DNA of 64,000 nucleotides, from contig JAIVEN010000015.1 of NCBI GenBank assembly GCA_026686845.1, positions 8,165,501 through 8,229,500 on the forward strand, written 5' to 3'. The translations under genes and the position numbers were made by a program. The notes under the pieces are model-generated. The model was not told where the DNA came from, did no database searches, and worked only from the letters and a program-made list of their open reading frames with translations. Shown one piece after another: positions 10,077 through 23,200 of this stretch (the first letter of the stretch is position 1; the number at the start of each line of letters is the position of its first letter). The stretch comes from Adenanthera pavonina. Lineage: Eukaryota > Streptophyta > Magnoliopsida > Fabales > Fabaceae.

Positions 10077-11567
10077 ATGACTTCTTGGGTAAGAGGGGAA
10101 TGTATCGGAAAGGGCGCGTTTGGCATCGTCAGTGTCGGAATTGACAAATGGGACTGTCGGGTTTTTGCGGTGAAATCGGTGGATCTCAGAATGGGTCTTC
10201 CATCTCAGGTGGAAGCGTTGGAGAATGAGATTCGGATTCTCCGGCGAGTATCGCCGTCGCCTTACGTGGTGGAGTTTCTCGGTGACGACGTCACGACGTC
10301 GTATCGGAATTTGCACATGGAGTACGTGCCCGGTGGCACCCTTGCTGACCTGGCCTCCCGGAATGCTGACGTGGACGAGGACTTCGTGAGGTACTATACG
10401 TGGTGCCTCGTGAACGCGCTGAGGCATGTACACTCGAAGGGCGTCGTTCACTGTGATGTGAAGGGGAGGAACGTTCTGGTGGGGCCAAACGGCTGCGTGG
10501 CGAAGCTCGCCGATTTCGGCTCGGCGGTCGACGTCTCAGGTGAAGATAGCTCGGCGTCGGTTCTGCCTCGTGGAAGCCCTCTGTGGATGGCTCCAGAGGT
10601 GATCCGTGGGGAGTATCAGGGACCGGAGTCGGACGTGTGGTCCTTGGGATGTACGGTGATCGAGATGGTCAACGGGAAGCCGGCGTGGGAGGATCACGGC
10701 GGCGACACGCTGAGTCGAATCGGGTACTCTGGCGACATACCAGACTTCCCGTGTCAATTGTCAGAGCTCGGGCGGGATTTCCTCGAGAAGTGTCTGAGCA
10801 GGGAACCGAAACAACGGTGGAGCTGCGATCAGCTGCTACAGCATCCGTTTTTGTCATCTGCTTCTCCCAACAAGCCCGTGGAGTCATCTCCTCGTTGCAT
10901 TCTTGACTGGAACAACTCAGAATTCGCCGAAGAAGACGAAGAGGAGGAAATCAGATTCGAATACAATGCTGAAAGCTCAGCTGAGGAAAGAATCTGCAAA
11001 TTAGCGACACCACTGAGGGCAAATTGGGAAACGGAAGATTGGGTGGCGGTGAGAGGAGTGACATCAGACCCAGAAGCAACAGCAATGGAAATGGAAACAG
11101 GGGATGGTGGAAGTGCGAGTGGGGACGAAGAGGGGACAAATTCGGAATATTCATATTCGAGAGGGGCGGAAGGGGGAATAGAAGGAGGGACAAGTTGGGA
11201 ATATTCGGATAATGGAAGAAGAGAAAAATGTGAAGGGGCGAATCCGGGAAAGTGGGAATGGGATGACAAGCGCAAGAGGTGGTTGGCGTGGCGGTGCGAT
11301 CACAGGGGGTGCAACGATGGAAGAAGCATAGCTGGTTCGAGCTGTCCGTATACGTATATGTCAGAAAACGAGGGTTCACATTTAGCGCCCGGCATAAAAT
11401 TAAAAGTAATAACAAGCATTCACAGCTTGTGTTGTAAATTACTGGAATCACGTTATGTAAATTCCTTATTATTAATAAATTCAACTCTGTTATTTTCTGG
11501 AATTATTTATATTCTACCTTTTTTTTTCATGAACATGTGCCAAAAGAATGTGAGCAATTATAATTAG
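10077..11567 (+). CDS. MAP kinase kinase kinase, MAPKKK13/14-type, single exon
   Basis: A 496-residue MEKK-subfamily kinase, expected to phosphorylate a MAPKK; MKK3 is the known partner of this clade. The kinase domain spans about residues 4-259. It has the glycine loop GKGAFG (11-16), the AVK lysine (K33), the catalytic loop HCDVKGRN (D127, a C in place of R in HRD), DFG (146-148), and the MAPKKK signature GSPLWMAPE (167-175). An acidic stretch (EEDEEEE) and a low-complexity Ser/Gly/Glu region follow. The ATG at 10077 was chosen because it begins the family-typical MTSWVRGECIGKG and follows a TATA run. The open frame itself extends upstream. Unlike its surroundings the gene is intronless and GC-rich. 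From about 11395 the frame turns AT-rich and encodes a hydrophobic tail (LLLINSTLLFSGIIYILPFF), so the last 55 or so residues may be an abnormal extension. The assignment to MAPKKK13/14 rather than 17/18 rests on length and neighbours. Confidence 0.88.
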   Translation: MTSWVRGECIGKGAFGIVSVGIDKWDCRVFAVKSVDLRMGLPSQVEALENEIRILRRVSPSPYVVEFLGDDVTTSYRNLHMEYVPGGTLADLASRNADVDEDFVRYYTWCLVNALRHVHSKGVVHCDVKGRNVLVGPNGCVAKLADFGSAVDVSGEDSSASVLPRGSPLWMAPEVIRGEYQGPESDVWSLGCTVIEMVNGKPAWEDHGGDTLSRIGYSGDIPDFPCQLSELGRDFLEKCLSREPKQRWSCDQLLQHPFLSSASPNKPVESSPRCILDWNNSEFAEEDEEEEIRFEYNAESSAEERICKLATPLRANWETEDWVAVRGVTSDPEATAMEMETGDGGSASGDEEGTNSEYSYSRGAEGGIEGGTSWEYSDNGRREKCEGANPGKWEWDDKRKRWLAWRCDHRGCNDGRSIAGSSCPYTYMSENEGSHLAPGIKLKVITSIHSLCCKLLESRYVNSLLLINSTLLFSGIIYILPFFFMNMCQKNVSNYN

Positions 11568-13812
11568 GTTTTAAAAAAAGACGTTATTGCAGGTCATATA
11601 AATAACGATAATATATAACAGAGAGAGGACAGCTGCAAGTAGATAGCGGGTACAAATATCACAGAAGCCAAAAGGCAAAAACACGTGAAAGAGCAAATGG
11701 CCCAACTTGTAAAATATTAATTGGAAGTATTTTCTGTGATAGAAGTTGTTGCGTTGTATAGTAGGTATGTGGTATTAGCAAATTGAAGGTTTATGGTGTT
11801 CATTAATTTTGTGTTTGGTTCGAATGTGTCGCATTTCTGTAGTAGGTAATGAAAATGAAACAAATCATTCGGTTTTGACATACTGTAATGTCAATAACTA
11901 TAAGATTGAACTAGATTTTTTTTAAAGGAAAAATTAGGTTTTGGTATCAAAAAAATAAAATATTTAGTTTTCGGTATTAAAGTTGGAAAAAATTCAATTC
12001 TCATTTGAAAATATTTTATTCTCACGTGAAAAAATTTGATTCTATATTGATACCAAAAAATTTGATTCTTACTTAGTTGAAAACTTTGTATTCTCGTTTT
12101 GAAAAATTCGATGATTCTAATCCCAAAATGTAATGAATTCTCGTATGAAAAACCAAATATTTTTTTTTTTGTATAAAAACTCAATTTTTCCTTTTTTTTA
12201 ATAGTAATAGTAAAAGACATGGCAAGGGCATGTAAGATACGAAAATTAGGGGGATGTGCTTGAAACGCGGCATTTGGCCGTGAAAAGAGAAGATGATGGA
12301 TATCGTGATGGACAAGAAGCGCGCCTCATGCTTTCTGTTTTTATGTGTCACTGGATGCAACGTTAGCTAAATGGGAAAATTACAAACAATTACACAGATA
12401 GGAAAAAAATAGTACACCATAACATTAAAAATTAAATTAATAAATAAGTTATATGTAATTTTTTATATTTATTTCATCATACTATACGGATTTTCCTTAT
12501 ACATTACATAGAGTCTGACAAACGATTTCAATATTTACAACTTTTGAATATTAATGTAGTTTGTCATAAAATTTATATTTAATGTTAATATTAATTAATA
12601 TCATGTATTGATATCAATTGATTTTTGAAGTAAATAAGGTCAAGTGTATGGTTTGTATTGACTAATGTTTAATGTTTAATCCCTCTTCTTTTATTTTTAT
12701 TATTATTTATATCAAGGATTGAGAATCAATAAGAAACCATAAGAAAAGAATATTTATTATTATCCTAATAAGTATGTGTTTAGGATAACGGTAAATCACT
12801 CTAAAACTTAAAGGTAACCTTTTATTACTTCTGCTAAAACCTAGATTTTTTTGCAGCCCTTCCAAATAGATTCTAAGAATATATCAAAGAGAGACAAGGA
12901 TTTCATTATTGTGCTTTCTCTTTCTAGAGTTTTATGGGATAAATTGTGACGTATGAGGCTTATTTTGTTCAAGTTTCCAGAGTTTTATTAGATATTGTGA
13001 GGCTTATTTGACGTATTTGCCTTTCAAAAAGTAAGATAATCACGACTTTTGAACAAGTTAGTGCGTTTTCTGGCAGTGACATTTTCTTTTAACCTAATTC
13101 AGAGGCACTTGTTTTAGTTTAAACTAACATCTATTGTCAACTTATAATAACAATAATAATAATTTTATAGGGCCATGAAAAATATGGAATGGGCATCTAG
13201 AAAAGCAAGGAACATTGGACAGGTGTGCGGTTGGCAATTATTAATTCACATAGTTTTAGAAGCTGTGCAGGTTATCTTTTTTTTTTTTTGGTAAATGCTG
13301 TGGTTATCTAGAAGAAATTAAACACACAGAGATCACCTGAAGCAAACCAATCACGGACCCGAATGAGTCGTTTTTCTAAACCAACAAATTGAATGGACCA
13401 TGCCCACGAGGTGTGAAGGAGAAAAAATGAAAAATACTCATTCAAATATGGCTACCTATCTTATCTAAGCTCCATGATTAATCTTTTTTAATGCTAGTTA
13501 GACTGTTTGTCACCTGATAAATCTGTACTAAATTAGCAAATTTACATATATAAGGGGTAACTTTCAAAACTATACAGTAAAAAGAGAACAAGTCATTGTT
13601 CTTTCTCTCTCTTGAATGTGCATCGCAATATATTAATCTCAAAATAATATTTTTTTTTTTAAAATAATGAGGCACATTTTTGCTAAACCTTTTATAAGTT
13701 TTTCTTTTTGTCAACAACTTCTAAGAAATTAATATTTGATCGATTGGACAAGGGACGTATCATTGGATAGACCAATTAGCCTGTTTTTCTTCTCGTTTAA
13801 CTGAAGGCCTAA
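11568..13812. other. Intergenic, no gene seen
   Basis: AT-rich DNA. Positions 11930-12180 hold a degenerate repeat of TGATTCT/GAAAAA-type units. These give a low-complexity minus-strand open frame (11891-12220) that I do not regard as a gene. A short imperfect repeat around AGAGTTTTAT..GAGGCTTATTT occurs at about 12926 and 12981. No RNA gene was recognised. Confidence 0.5.
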
Positions 13813-14250
13813 GGCCCAATAATTTAAGGACTTTGGGCTTACTCTATCGCATTATCCGATCAAGCTACAAAGAATGTCTCGTTCGCCAAAAACAAAAATT
13901 GCAAGAAAACATCGTACAGACGAAGTCCTGACAACGACAACACTCTACACGTGGCTTACCAAAAAAGAAAAACTGTATTACGTGGAAAAACAAAATAAAT
14001 AAAAAATAAAAACAATAGTATAAAAAAAGAAGAAGAAAAAGAAAAAACGTTTGAAGAAGTGTTCCGCTTTCCCATGCTACCATCAGTTTCTGTTCTGGTC
14101 CTTTCACTCGCCTCTCCTTCTCCCTCTCCCTCTCTCTGTTCTGGACTTCGCTGCTTCAGATCTCGCAGCGTAAACGAAGGTCTTCGTTCCTTTACGACAT
14201 TTCCCTCTCATTCAGTTCCCTATCTGGAGTTTTGATTGGATCCTCACACC
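13813..14250 (+). promoter_or_regulatory. Clathrin heavy chain promoter and 5' leader
   Basis: Two site-II-type motifs, GGCCCAAT (13813-13820) and TGGGCTT (13834-13840), lie about 420 bp before the start codon. Such TGGGCY elements are typical of constitutively expressed plant genes. A C/T-rich leader (about 14107-14140, CTCTCCTTCTCCCTCTCC) precedes the ATG at 14251, which lies in the good context CACCATGG. Confidence 0.45.
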
Positions 14251-17200
14251 ATGGCTGCAAATGCTCCTATCGCCATGAAGGAGACCTTAACGGTTTGTTT
14301 TCCTTCTGTGCTTCTAGTTGGCAATGCCATTGTCCAAATTCGATGATTTTTCAGCGAGCTTTTTTGGGCTTATGTTGTTTTTTCCCCAATGAGCTTTTCT
14401 CCTTTCTTCAGATCCTAATGCCTCACATCTTTTTCACTCTTTCTTTGGAAAGTCCTGATTGTAACGTTTGATTCTTTGTCACTTTCGTCATTTTTTATTG
14501 GTTATATGGCGAGGGGTTGTTCAGTATGCTATTATGTGATTTACATTGTGTTTTTGTCATTTGCAGTTGGCAAGCCTTGGGATAAACCCGCAATTCATTA
14601 CATTTAATCATGTGACGATGGAATCGGATAAGTACATATGTGTTAGGGAAACATCACCTCAGAACAGTATTGTTATCATCGATATGAACATGCCCATGCA
14701 GCCTTTGCGACGGCCCATTACTGCTGATTCTGCTTTGATGAACCCTAACACAAGAATTCTTGCTCTTAAAGGTAAGTGAAGAGTTTTTGGTTCGTTATAC
14801 CAGTTCCCAATTGCATCTTTTCTATGGATTGATCTCATCGTTCTCGCTATGAGGAAAAGGTAAGTAACAGCCCAATCCAAGTCATGCACCTCTTGATAGT
14901 GACATAGTCAACATTGTGGTTCATGTCATGTTGAAATTTAATCTCTCGTCCAACTTTAGTATAGATACACATATTTAACATAGAAATGTGATTTACCACA
15001 TGAGTGTGACATTTTCTTTGCAGCTCAAGTTCCGGGGACCACTCAGGATCATTTGCAAGTATTTAACATAGAAATGAAAGCAAAGATAAAATCACATCAG
15101 ATGACTGAGCAGGTACAGTTTTGTATGTGATTCTCACGTGCCCTTTTTAGAATAATTTTGTGGGGTAATGTTTTGGGCAATATTTGTGATTATTAATTAC
15201 CATGCTCTATTCTCTTTAGGTTGTCTTTTGGAAGTGGATATCCCCAAAGGTGCTAGGTTTAGTCACTCATACGTCTGTTTACCATTGGTCTATTGAAGGT
15301 AATACACTGTAATCTTCCACGTGTAAACAATGTGTTCTATTGCCTCTTTGTTGTAATTTTGGCTGATGTTGATGGTTTGCATAAATTCATGCTATGTGTT
15401 GTGTTTTCCTTTTGAATTCTGAATAGTTTTACCATTTTTCATATCTAGGTGATAGTCAGCCTGTGAAGATGTTTGAACGAACAGCTACACTGGCAAATAA
15501 TCAAATTATCAATTACCGTGTTGATCCTAGTGAAAAGTGGCTAGTTTTGATTGGAATTGCTCCTGGGTCGCCTGAGGTATTTTATTTCTTTCCTTTAGCA
15601 GCTTTCAGCCCTTGCATCTAAGGTATAGGCAATTTCCTTAGTTGTATCATTGTATTTATGTGTCAATAAGTTGCCAAGTTTGTCAATCTTGGGTTTATTG
15701 TGATGTGACAATTTGTTTAGAAGAACTCTGTCATTGTATTGAGGTGCTAGAAATGTAACAGTGCTAGCTTCATACATTCACCTGGATGGACTTGTTTTGC
15801 AGTGCTTAGATGTTCTAACAAACTTCTTTGATTCTCTTTCACTGAATAAGCTAGGCAGTTCCTATCCGATCTTATGAAGGAATATGTTATAGATAGCTGG
15901 CAAATTTATGAATTCCATGCTGATGCAACCTATGAATTAGCTTATACTTCATGACGTAAATTTTGATGCACTCTAGATATACCACATTTTGATGCTTATG
16001 ATACAATTTTATCATTTTATGAATTTATAAATTAGCTTGAACTTTGATGTCTGGATATTTATTTTTGTGTTTTGTACAATTTTGATATATACTTTTGTCA
16101 AACATTTTTCGTGTAAAATAAATTTATGAGACATTTCTTTCTAAAAAGAAAAAGCTTCTTAAGATACTTTTTTATATTTACTTTAGCCTTTTCTATTTGT
16201 ATTTTTGAACTCAACTCTGTTTCTAGTTTACACAACACTTGAATTTTTTAATTTCTTGTTGACTGCATCCACTGGGTTTCAAGGGGTTTCTTTTTTTTGT
16301 GCACTAAGGGTTCAGAGAACTCTTGATTCATCTGGTTTCTGCTTCTCATTTTTAGTAGGATTATTTTGAATTTTTAATAGAACTATCTTCTTCTCTTACA
16401 ATTATTACTCATGTTTTATGGTTGAAGATGGTTCTCTTTTATTTGTTTCCATTAGCTATAACTTTCTGAAATTTCATTAAATTATGAGAGCCTGGAGGTC
16501 AAACTTTATGCAGTTATTAATTGTTTTAATAATTATATTCCATTTTGTGGGTTGTAGAGACCACAGCTAGTGAAAGGAAACATGCAACTGTTCTCTGTGG
16601 AACAGCAACGTAGTCAGGCTCTTGAAGCACATGCTGCATCTTTTGCCAAGTTTAGAGTAATGCTGTCTTCTTTCTGATTCATTTATATGGATTTTGAATG
16701 ATACGCTTATAGTTTTGCTGCCTATTTATTCCTGTTATATATTATTTTATGCAACATTCAGGTTCCTGGGAACGATAAGGATTCAACTCTCATTACTTTC
16801 GCATCAAAGACGTTCAATGCAGGACAGGTCTCATCGAAGATGCATGTAATTGAACTTGGTGCCCAGCCAGGTATAAGTGTGGTATAGACTTAATTTACTA
16901 GCCATAGGCACATGCCCACATATTTGTTTGCAACCCAAAATTAGATCTAATAAGCTATTATTTCATTTAAGGATATATTCTTCCACATATACCTCCTTTT
17001 TAAATTGTCAATATAATTAATGGCAGAAAAGATAGCACCATGGCAGGGCATTTGGAAATAAAGTGGTGGAAGTTTAGAATCATCATTGATATCATTAATA
17101 TCTGACTATCCTTTTGAAATGGGCCTAAAATACAAAAATGAAGTGTAAATGTTATTTTTGGAAAAGCTGGCAAAGAGAACTGAATGATGTCTTTATTCGT

Positions 17201-20200
17201 AATCTGCATTGTTTCCTTTACAGGCATGTTTATGATCGATTTATTGTGGTGGAAGTTTAGAATCATCATTGATATCATTAATATCTGACTATCCTTTTGA
17301 AATGGAGCTAAAATACAAAAATGAAGGGTAAATGTTATTTTTGGAAAAGCTGGCAAAGAGAACTGAATGATGTCTTTATTAGTAATCTACATTGTTTCCT
17401 TTACAGGCATGTTTATGATCGATTTATTGTTGGTCTGCACCTTTTCATGCTATAAGCATATGAGTCTGCATAGAACTCCTCTGAACTATTCTAAAGTTAG
17501 TGCTTTCATGATAAACTTGTGCTTTCTTTGATACCCTTCTGGTATTCTGTGGCAATTGTAATCAGGCAAACCATCATTTACTAAGAAACAAGCTGACCTG
17601 TTCTTTCCTCCAGACTTTGCTGATGACTTTCCCGTGTCAATGCAGGTTGTAACCCTCATTTGATATTCTGAATTCCTGATACCTGATAGGCACTTTGTTA
17701 AGTATTTGATTTATTTTTATTGCACAGATTTCGAATAAATATGGATTGATATATGTCATCACAAAGCTTGGACTTCTATTTGTCTATGATTTGGAGACCG
17801 CTACAGCAGTTTATAGAAACCGGATCAGTCCTGATCCTATATTTTTGACTTCAGAAGCATCATCATTAGGGGGCTTTTTTGCCATCAATAGACGTGGTCA
17901 GGTGTTGCTTTCCACTGTAAATGAAGCAACCATTATTCCATTTGTTAGTGGCCAGGTATTTTACGTGTCGAGTTATGCTTTTGCCAGAAGAGGGATAGAT
18001 TTTTGGAACTAACAACTGAATGTCTATTTGAAATTATTTTCAGTTGAACAATTTGGAACTTGCTGTAAATCTTGCAAAAAGAGGAAACCTTCCTGGTGCA
18101 GAAGACCTGGTAACTTTATAGTTGTACTTGGTTAATGTTGTTTTGCTATCAATGCCTTCAAAGTTCACTTGCCAATTTCTCATTTGGCTAAGTCTGTATT
18201 GAATTTGAACTGTGATGAATATTTGGTCAAATATTTGTCAGTGCATCCTTTTTGTCTTATTAGATTGCAATGGTCCAAAAAACAATTGAGGGACGTTAGC
18301 TGGAACAATAATTAGTGATATCAACCGTAAAACTACAATAGACTTATGAACAATTATCTAATTTATGTTTGTGACATTTGCTCATGTAGATAGTTTTTCT
18401 TTGACAAAAATACCATAATCTACACTATGCAGATCGTGAGCTAAATGTTTTTATTGAGAAAACTTTGGTTAAAGTGTTTGTAAAGTAGTATAATATTGAT
18501 GAATTTGATTCCTGACCATGATTTTTATGCCCTTTTTATTTTAAAGATTAAACTGGCAGAAAACTCATATCATCTCACATACAGTTTACCTTGGGTAACC
18601 TTTTTTTCGGAACCCATTTAATCCACAGGAACTATTCTTTTACATTTTTTTTTAAAAATATTTTACTTCTTTGCCGGCTGATGATGAAGTTTTTATCTTT
18701 TCTCAGGTTGTCAAGCATTTTCAAGAATTATTTGCTCAAACCAAGTATAAGGAAGCTGCAGAGCTTGCTGCAGAATCTCCACAAGGAATACTTCGTACTC
18801 CTGAAACTGTTGCTAAATTTCAGGTATACTGTTGCATTACGCTAGGTGACCAAGCAGTAGCCTTTACATTCAGATACTGCAATGCAACCTTGATAGGAGC
18901 TTGATTTGCTATTGCTTGAAGTGCCTGATTACTTATTCTGTTAAATTGCTGCAGAGTGTACCTGTGCAAGCTGGGCAAACACCACCATTATTGCAGTACT
19001 TTGGGACTCTTTTAACCAGGGGAAAGCTCAATGTTTTTGAATCACTGGAACTGTCAAGGCTAGTCGTAAATCAGAACAAAAAGAATCTTTTGGAAAATTG
19101 GTTAGCAGAGGACAAACTTGAATGCAGTGAGGAACTTGGTGACCTAGTGAAGGTCTGTAGAAATTTGAATTGATTCTCTCCATATCATATGGACTCACTA
19201 ATTTGATTTTATTGATGGCTTGAGGAAGGAAAATGCAGCATGTGAATTGTAATCACTTCTTCCTTTTTTCTGTAAAAAATTTCCATAATCACTTTGGGAT
19301 TAGTGGTTCCCTGTAGGTATCATGTTCTGATGGTCAACAATTTGGAGAAATTTCATGTCCATACTACCATATAAAGGGAGAACCCCTTTTTGTTCTCTAT
19401 CTTGTTCAGTTAATTTTTATTTTGTAAACAATACAGTATGCCCTGCATCAATTTTGACTCCACTTAGTTACAATCATCAGTTTTCGTTATTTACTTATAC
19501 CTCATGCTCTCTACTCAAATTTATAATAACTCTTGTGAAATAAAAATTAGCAGTTATTTTATTTATAGTTTTACATTTCTGTATATCAATATAAAAAATA
19601 ATTGGCCTGCACTCTGATGCATATCCAGCTGGAGAGACAAGGTCCTATTAGAACATTATTTGTAACTTGGACAATTCTGAGATCAGCCAACTGGTTATGG
19701 TGCCATTCAGACGTTTCTTAAGCTAGGTTCAAATCCCAGTTTTTCCCACATTCTTGTCTTTGTGTTTTGGATGTTTGGAAGTCAAAATTTGTTGTCTTCC
19801 AATGTGTGTGATACATATGTATTTATATAATTATTTTATCTATTTATTTCACTGCTATTGTTAATTCCCTTTGGGGAAACACTTTCTCTATTCATTGATT
19901 ATTTTATTTTTCATATTTCTTTTCTTTTTGTGTTTTTAATTTTGTGAGACTTGCATTATAATGCAGACAGTGGACAATGATCTTGCGTTGAAAATATATA
20001 TCAAAGCCAGAACCACACCAAAAGTTGTTGCTGCTTTTGCTGAGAGGAAAGAATTTGACAAGATTCTAATATATTCAAAGCAGGTTTTAAATTTTTTATA
20101 AATATAGAGGCATTTTCTATTATGAGATAATACCTATAATTTTGTCTTGGTTATAACCCTGTGCAGTTATCTGTTTTGTCGTAAGTGTCTGATGCATTCT

Positions 20201-23200
20201 TCTCTTTTAATTTGCTGAAGGTTGGATATACACCTGATTATTTGTCCCTTCTTCAAACAATTTTGCGGGCAGATCCCCAGGTAAGCATTTTCTATAAATG
20301 CAAAGATTTGAAGCTATGATGTAGTATGTTCTGTGAGATTTGTTACTTTTGTGGGCGCTTAATTTCTGTTATAGTGTAACTTGCTTGAGTTAGTGCTAGT
20401 CATGAATCAAAGTGAATGCTTACAAATGGAAATAAGACCTTGTTGCTTATGTTGTTTGCCTTTCCATATTATTTATGACTTTTCTTGTCTACTCTGAAAA
20501 TTAGTTTTTTGCCTTTGAGAAACTGTGTTGAATTTTTCATGTAGCATTATTCAAATCTTGCATGATGGCAGGGTGCTGTTAATTTTGCTTTGATGATGTC
20601 TCAAATGGACGGAGGTTGCCCAGTTGACTACAACACAATAGCTGATCTCTTTCTTCAGGTTTATTTGGAATTTACCTTTATTGTTTTAATTGTATTGCTA
20701 TTATAGAATTCATATTTTGTTAAAAAATGGTAATGTCATGTACAGCACTTTTTGTTCCTTTTCTAAAATCACATTTAAGTTTCTTTTCAGAGCTGTAAAT
20801 ACTTGAGCTAGTTTTGCATTGAGAATCATAAATAAGGAATTTAAGAACAGATAAGCTTTTGAAAATTAAATATCTGTATTTCTCATTTAACTAAATTTGG
20901 AAGACTTATAAAATGCTTATAACTTGGTTAGTTATTGATTTTTGATAATTTTCTCATTCGGGCTTAGATATTTTTGTTATCTATATTTGAGAAGTATTCA
21001 TTTAAGCAAGAATCAATTATGCTTTTTTCCTCCTTTATTATATCTGTGTTCCAGAAACTTCAGCTCTTCTTCATAAATGATATGTTCTGTTTCATTTCAG
21101 AGAAATTTAATTCGTGAGGCAACTGCCTTTTTGTTGGATGTGCTGAAGCCTAATCTACCTGAACATGGCCATCTTCAAACTAAGGTTCTTTAATTTTATA
21201 TATCTTTATCTCTTTCCCTGAACTATATGATGCTATATTGTTTCTTTATAATTTTTTGTATCAATTGGTTCTCTTCTGTTTAGGTGCTGGAAATTAATCT
21301 TGTGACATTTCCAAATGTTGCTGATGCTATATTGGCCAATGGCATGTTCAGTCATTATGATTGCCCCCGTATTGCACAGCTATGTGAAAAGGCAGGCCTT
21401 TTCATACGGGCTCTTCAGGTTATTATCTTTTTAAATTCTGATCACTTACAGTGATTTGTTTGTTAGCATTAGTCTTGAAACTTATTGTCTGTCTTGTGCA
21501 GCATTATACTGAGTTACCTGACATCAAACGTGTCATTGTCAATACACATGCCATTGAGCCACAGGTTTGGATTCTTAGTGCCGAAGTGACTCAGTTTGTC
21601 ATGTTTTCCCCCCTAACTCTGTGGTCCTTTTCAGGCCCTAGTTGAGTTCTTTGGGACCCTTTCTAGAGAATGGGCACTTGAGTGCATGAAAGATCTTCTG
21701 CTTGTTAACCTTAGGGGTAATCTTCAAATAATTGTGCAGGTACTCTCTTGGGCTATCACATAATCTTTCTCTGAGTCTTCTTTAAAAAATAAAATTATTA
21801 TGGGCTGACTTTTTATGAGAATGCGTGGTGTGCAGACTGCTAAGGAATATTCTGAGCAGCTGGGAATTGATGCATGCATTAAACTCTTTGAGCAATTCAA
21901 GTCATATGAAGGACTATACTTTTTCTTGGGTTCGTATTTGAGCTCCAGGTAATCAAACATAACCTCAGTTCACTGGCTTTGCATTTCCTTCCTTTATTTT
22001 TTGGGTGTAAAATTTGGTTTGTGATTCTGACTTGTACAGTGAAGATCCTGATATTCACTTCAAGTACATTGAAGCAGCTGCAAAAACTGGACAACTTAAG
22101 GAGGTAGAGCGTGTAACTCGGGAATCAAACTTTTATGATCCGGAGAAGACAATGAATTTTTTAATGGAAGCCAAGCTTCCAGATGCACGCCCATTGATCA
22201 ATGTGTGTGATCGTTTTGGCTTTGTTCCGGCTCTCACCCACTATCTCTATACCAACAACATGCTTCGCTATATTGAAGGCTATGTGCAAAAGGTAGTAGT
22301 GATGGATTTTATATCGTTATTTTTGGGGCAAATTTTTGGAATTGATGATGTTTTACCTGTTTTAAGAAAAATTTTAGAATTATGAGATTTTGGAACTCAA
22401 GTATTATACTTCTTGCTTACAGGTCAACCCAGGAAATGCTCCTTTAGTAGTTGGACAGTTGTTAGATGATGAATGTCCTGAAGATTTCATTAAAGGTCTT
22501 ATACTTTCAGTTCGTTCACTTCTGCCAGTTGAGCCTTTAGTTGAAGAATGTGAGAAGAGGTTTGTTAGTTTCCTATCTACGCTCTGCATTTCCAGTTTCA
22601 TTGCCTTATTTGCTTTTCTCATTTCACTTTATATTCACAGGAATCGTCTCCGCTTGCTTACTCAGTTCTTGGAGCATCTTGTGAGTGAGGGAAGCCAGGA
22701 TGTACACGTGCATAATGCTCTTGGTAAAATAATTATTGACAGCAACAACAATCCAGAGCATTTTCTCACTACCAACCCATATTTTGATTCTCGTGTTGTT
22801 GGTAAATATTGTGAGAAGCGGGATCCTACCCTTGCTGTTGTTGCTTACCGAAGAGGGCAATGTGATGATGAGCTTGTTAATGTTACAAATAAGAATTCCT
22901 TGTTTAAACTCCAAGCCAGGTGTTTATATTGTCTTTCATTGTGTTATTTCATCTCATAATTCTTTTCTGGGAAACTCATGTTATTTCCTTGTGATCTTGG
23001 ATCAGATATGTTGTGGAAAGGATGGATGCTGACCTCTGGGAGAAAGTTCTGAATCCTGAGAATGAGTATAGGAGGCAGTTGATTGATCAAGTGGTGTCCA
23101 CTGCTTTGCCTGAAAGCAAGAGTCCTGATCAAGTTTCAGCTGCAGTTAAAGCTTTTATGACTGCAGATCTTCCCCATGAGTTAATTGAGCTTCTTGAGAA

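Noticed and set aside
10829..11484. Two minus-strand open frames (148 and 177 aa) opposite the MAPKKK
   Set aside because: They are shadows of the GC-rich kinase C-terminal coding region, with Ser/Pro-rich low-complexity translations and no domain.
11891..12220. 109-aa minus-strand frame with Phe/Ile/Lys repeats
   Set aside because: It is a translation of degenerate AT-rich simple repeats, not a protein gene.
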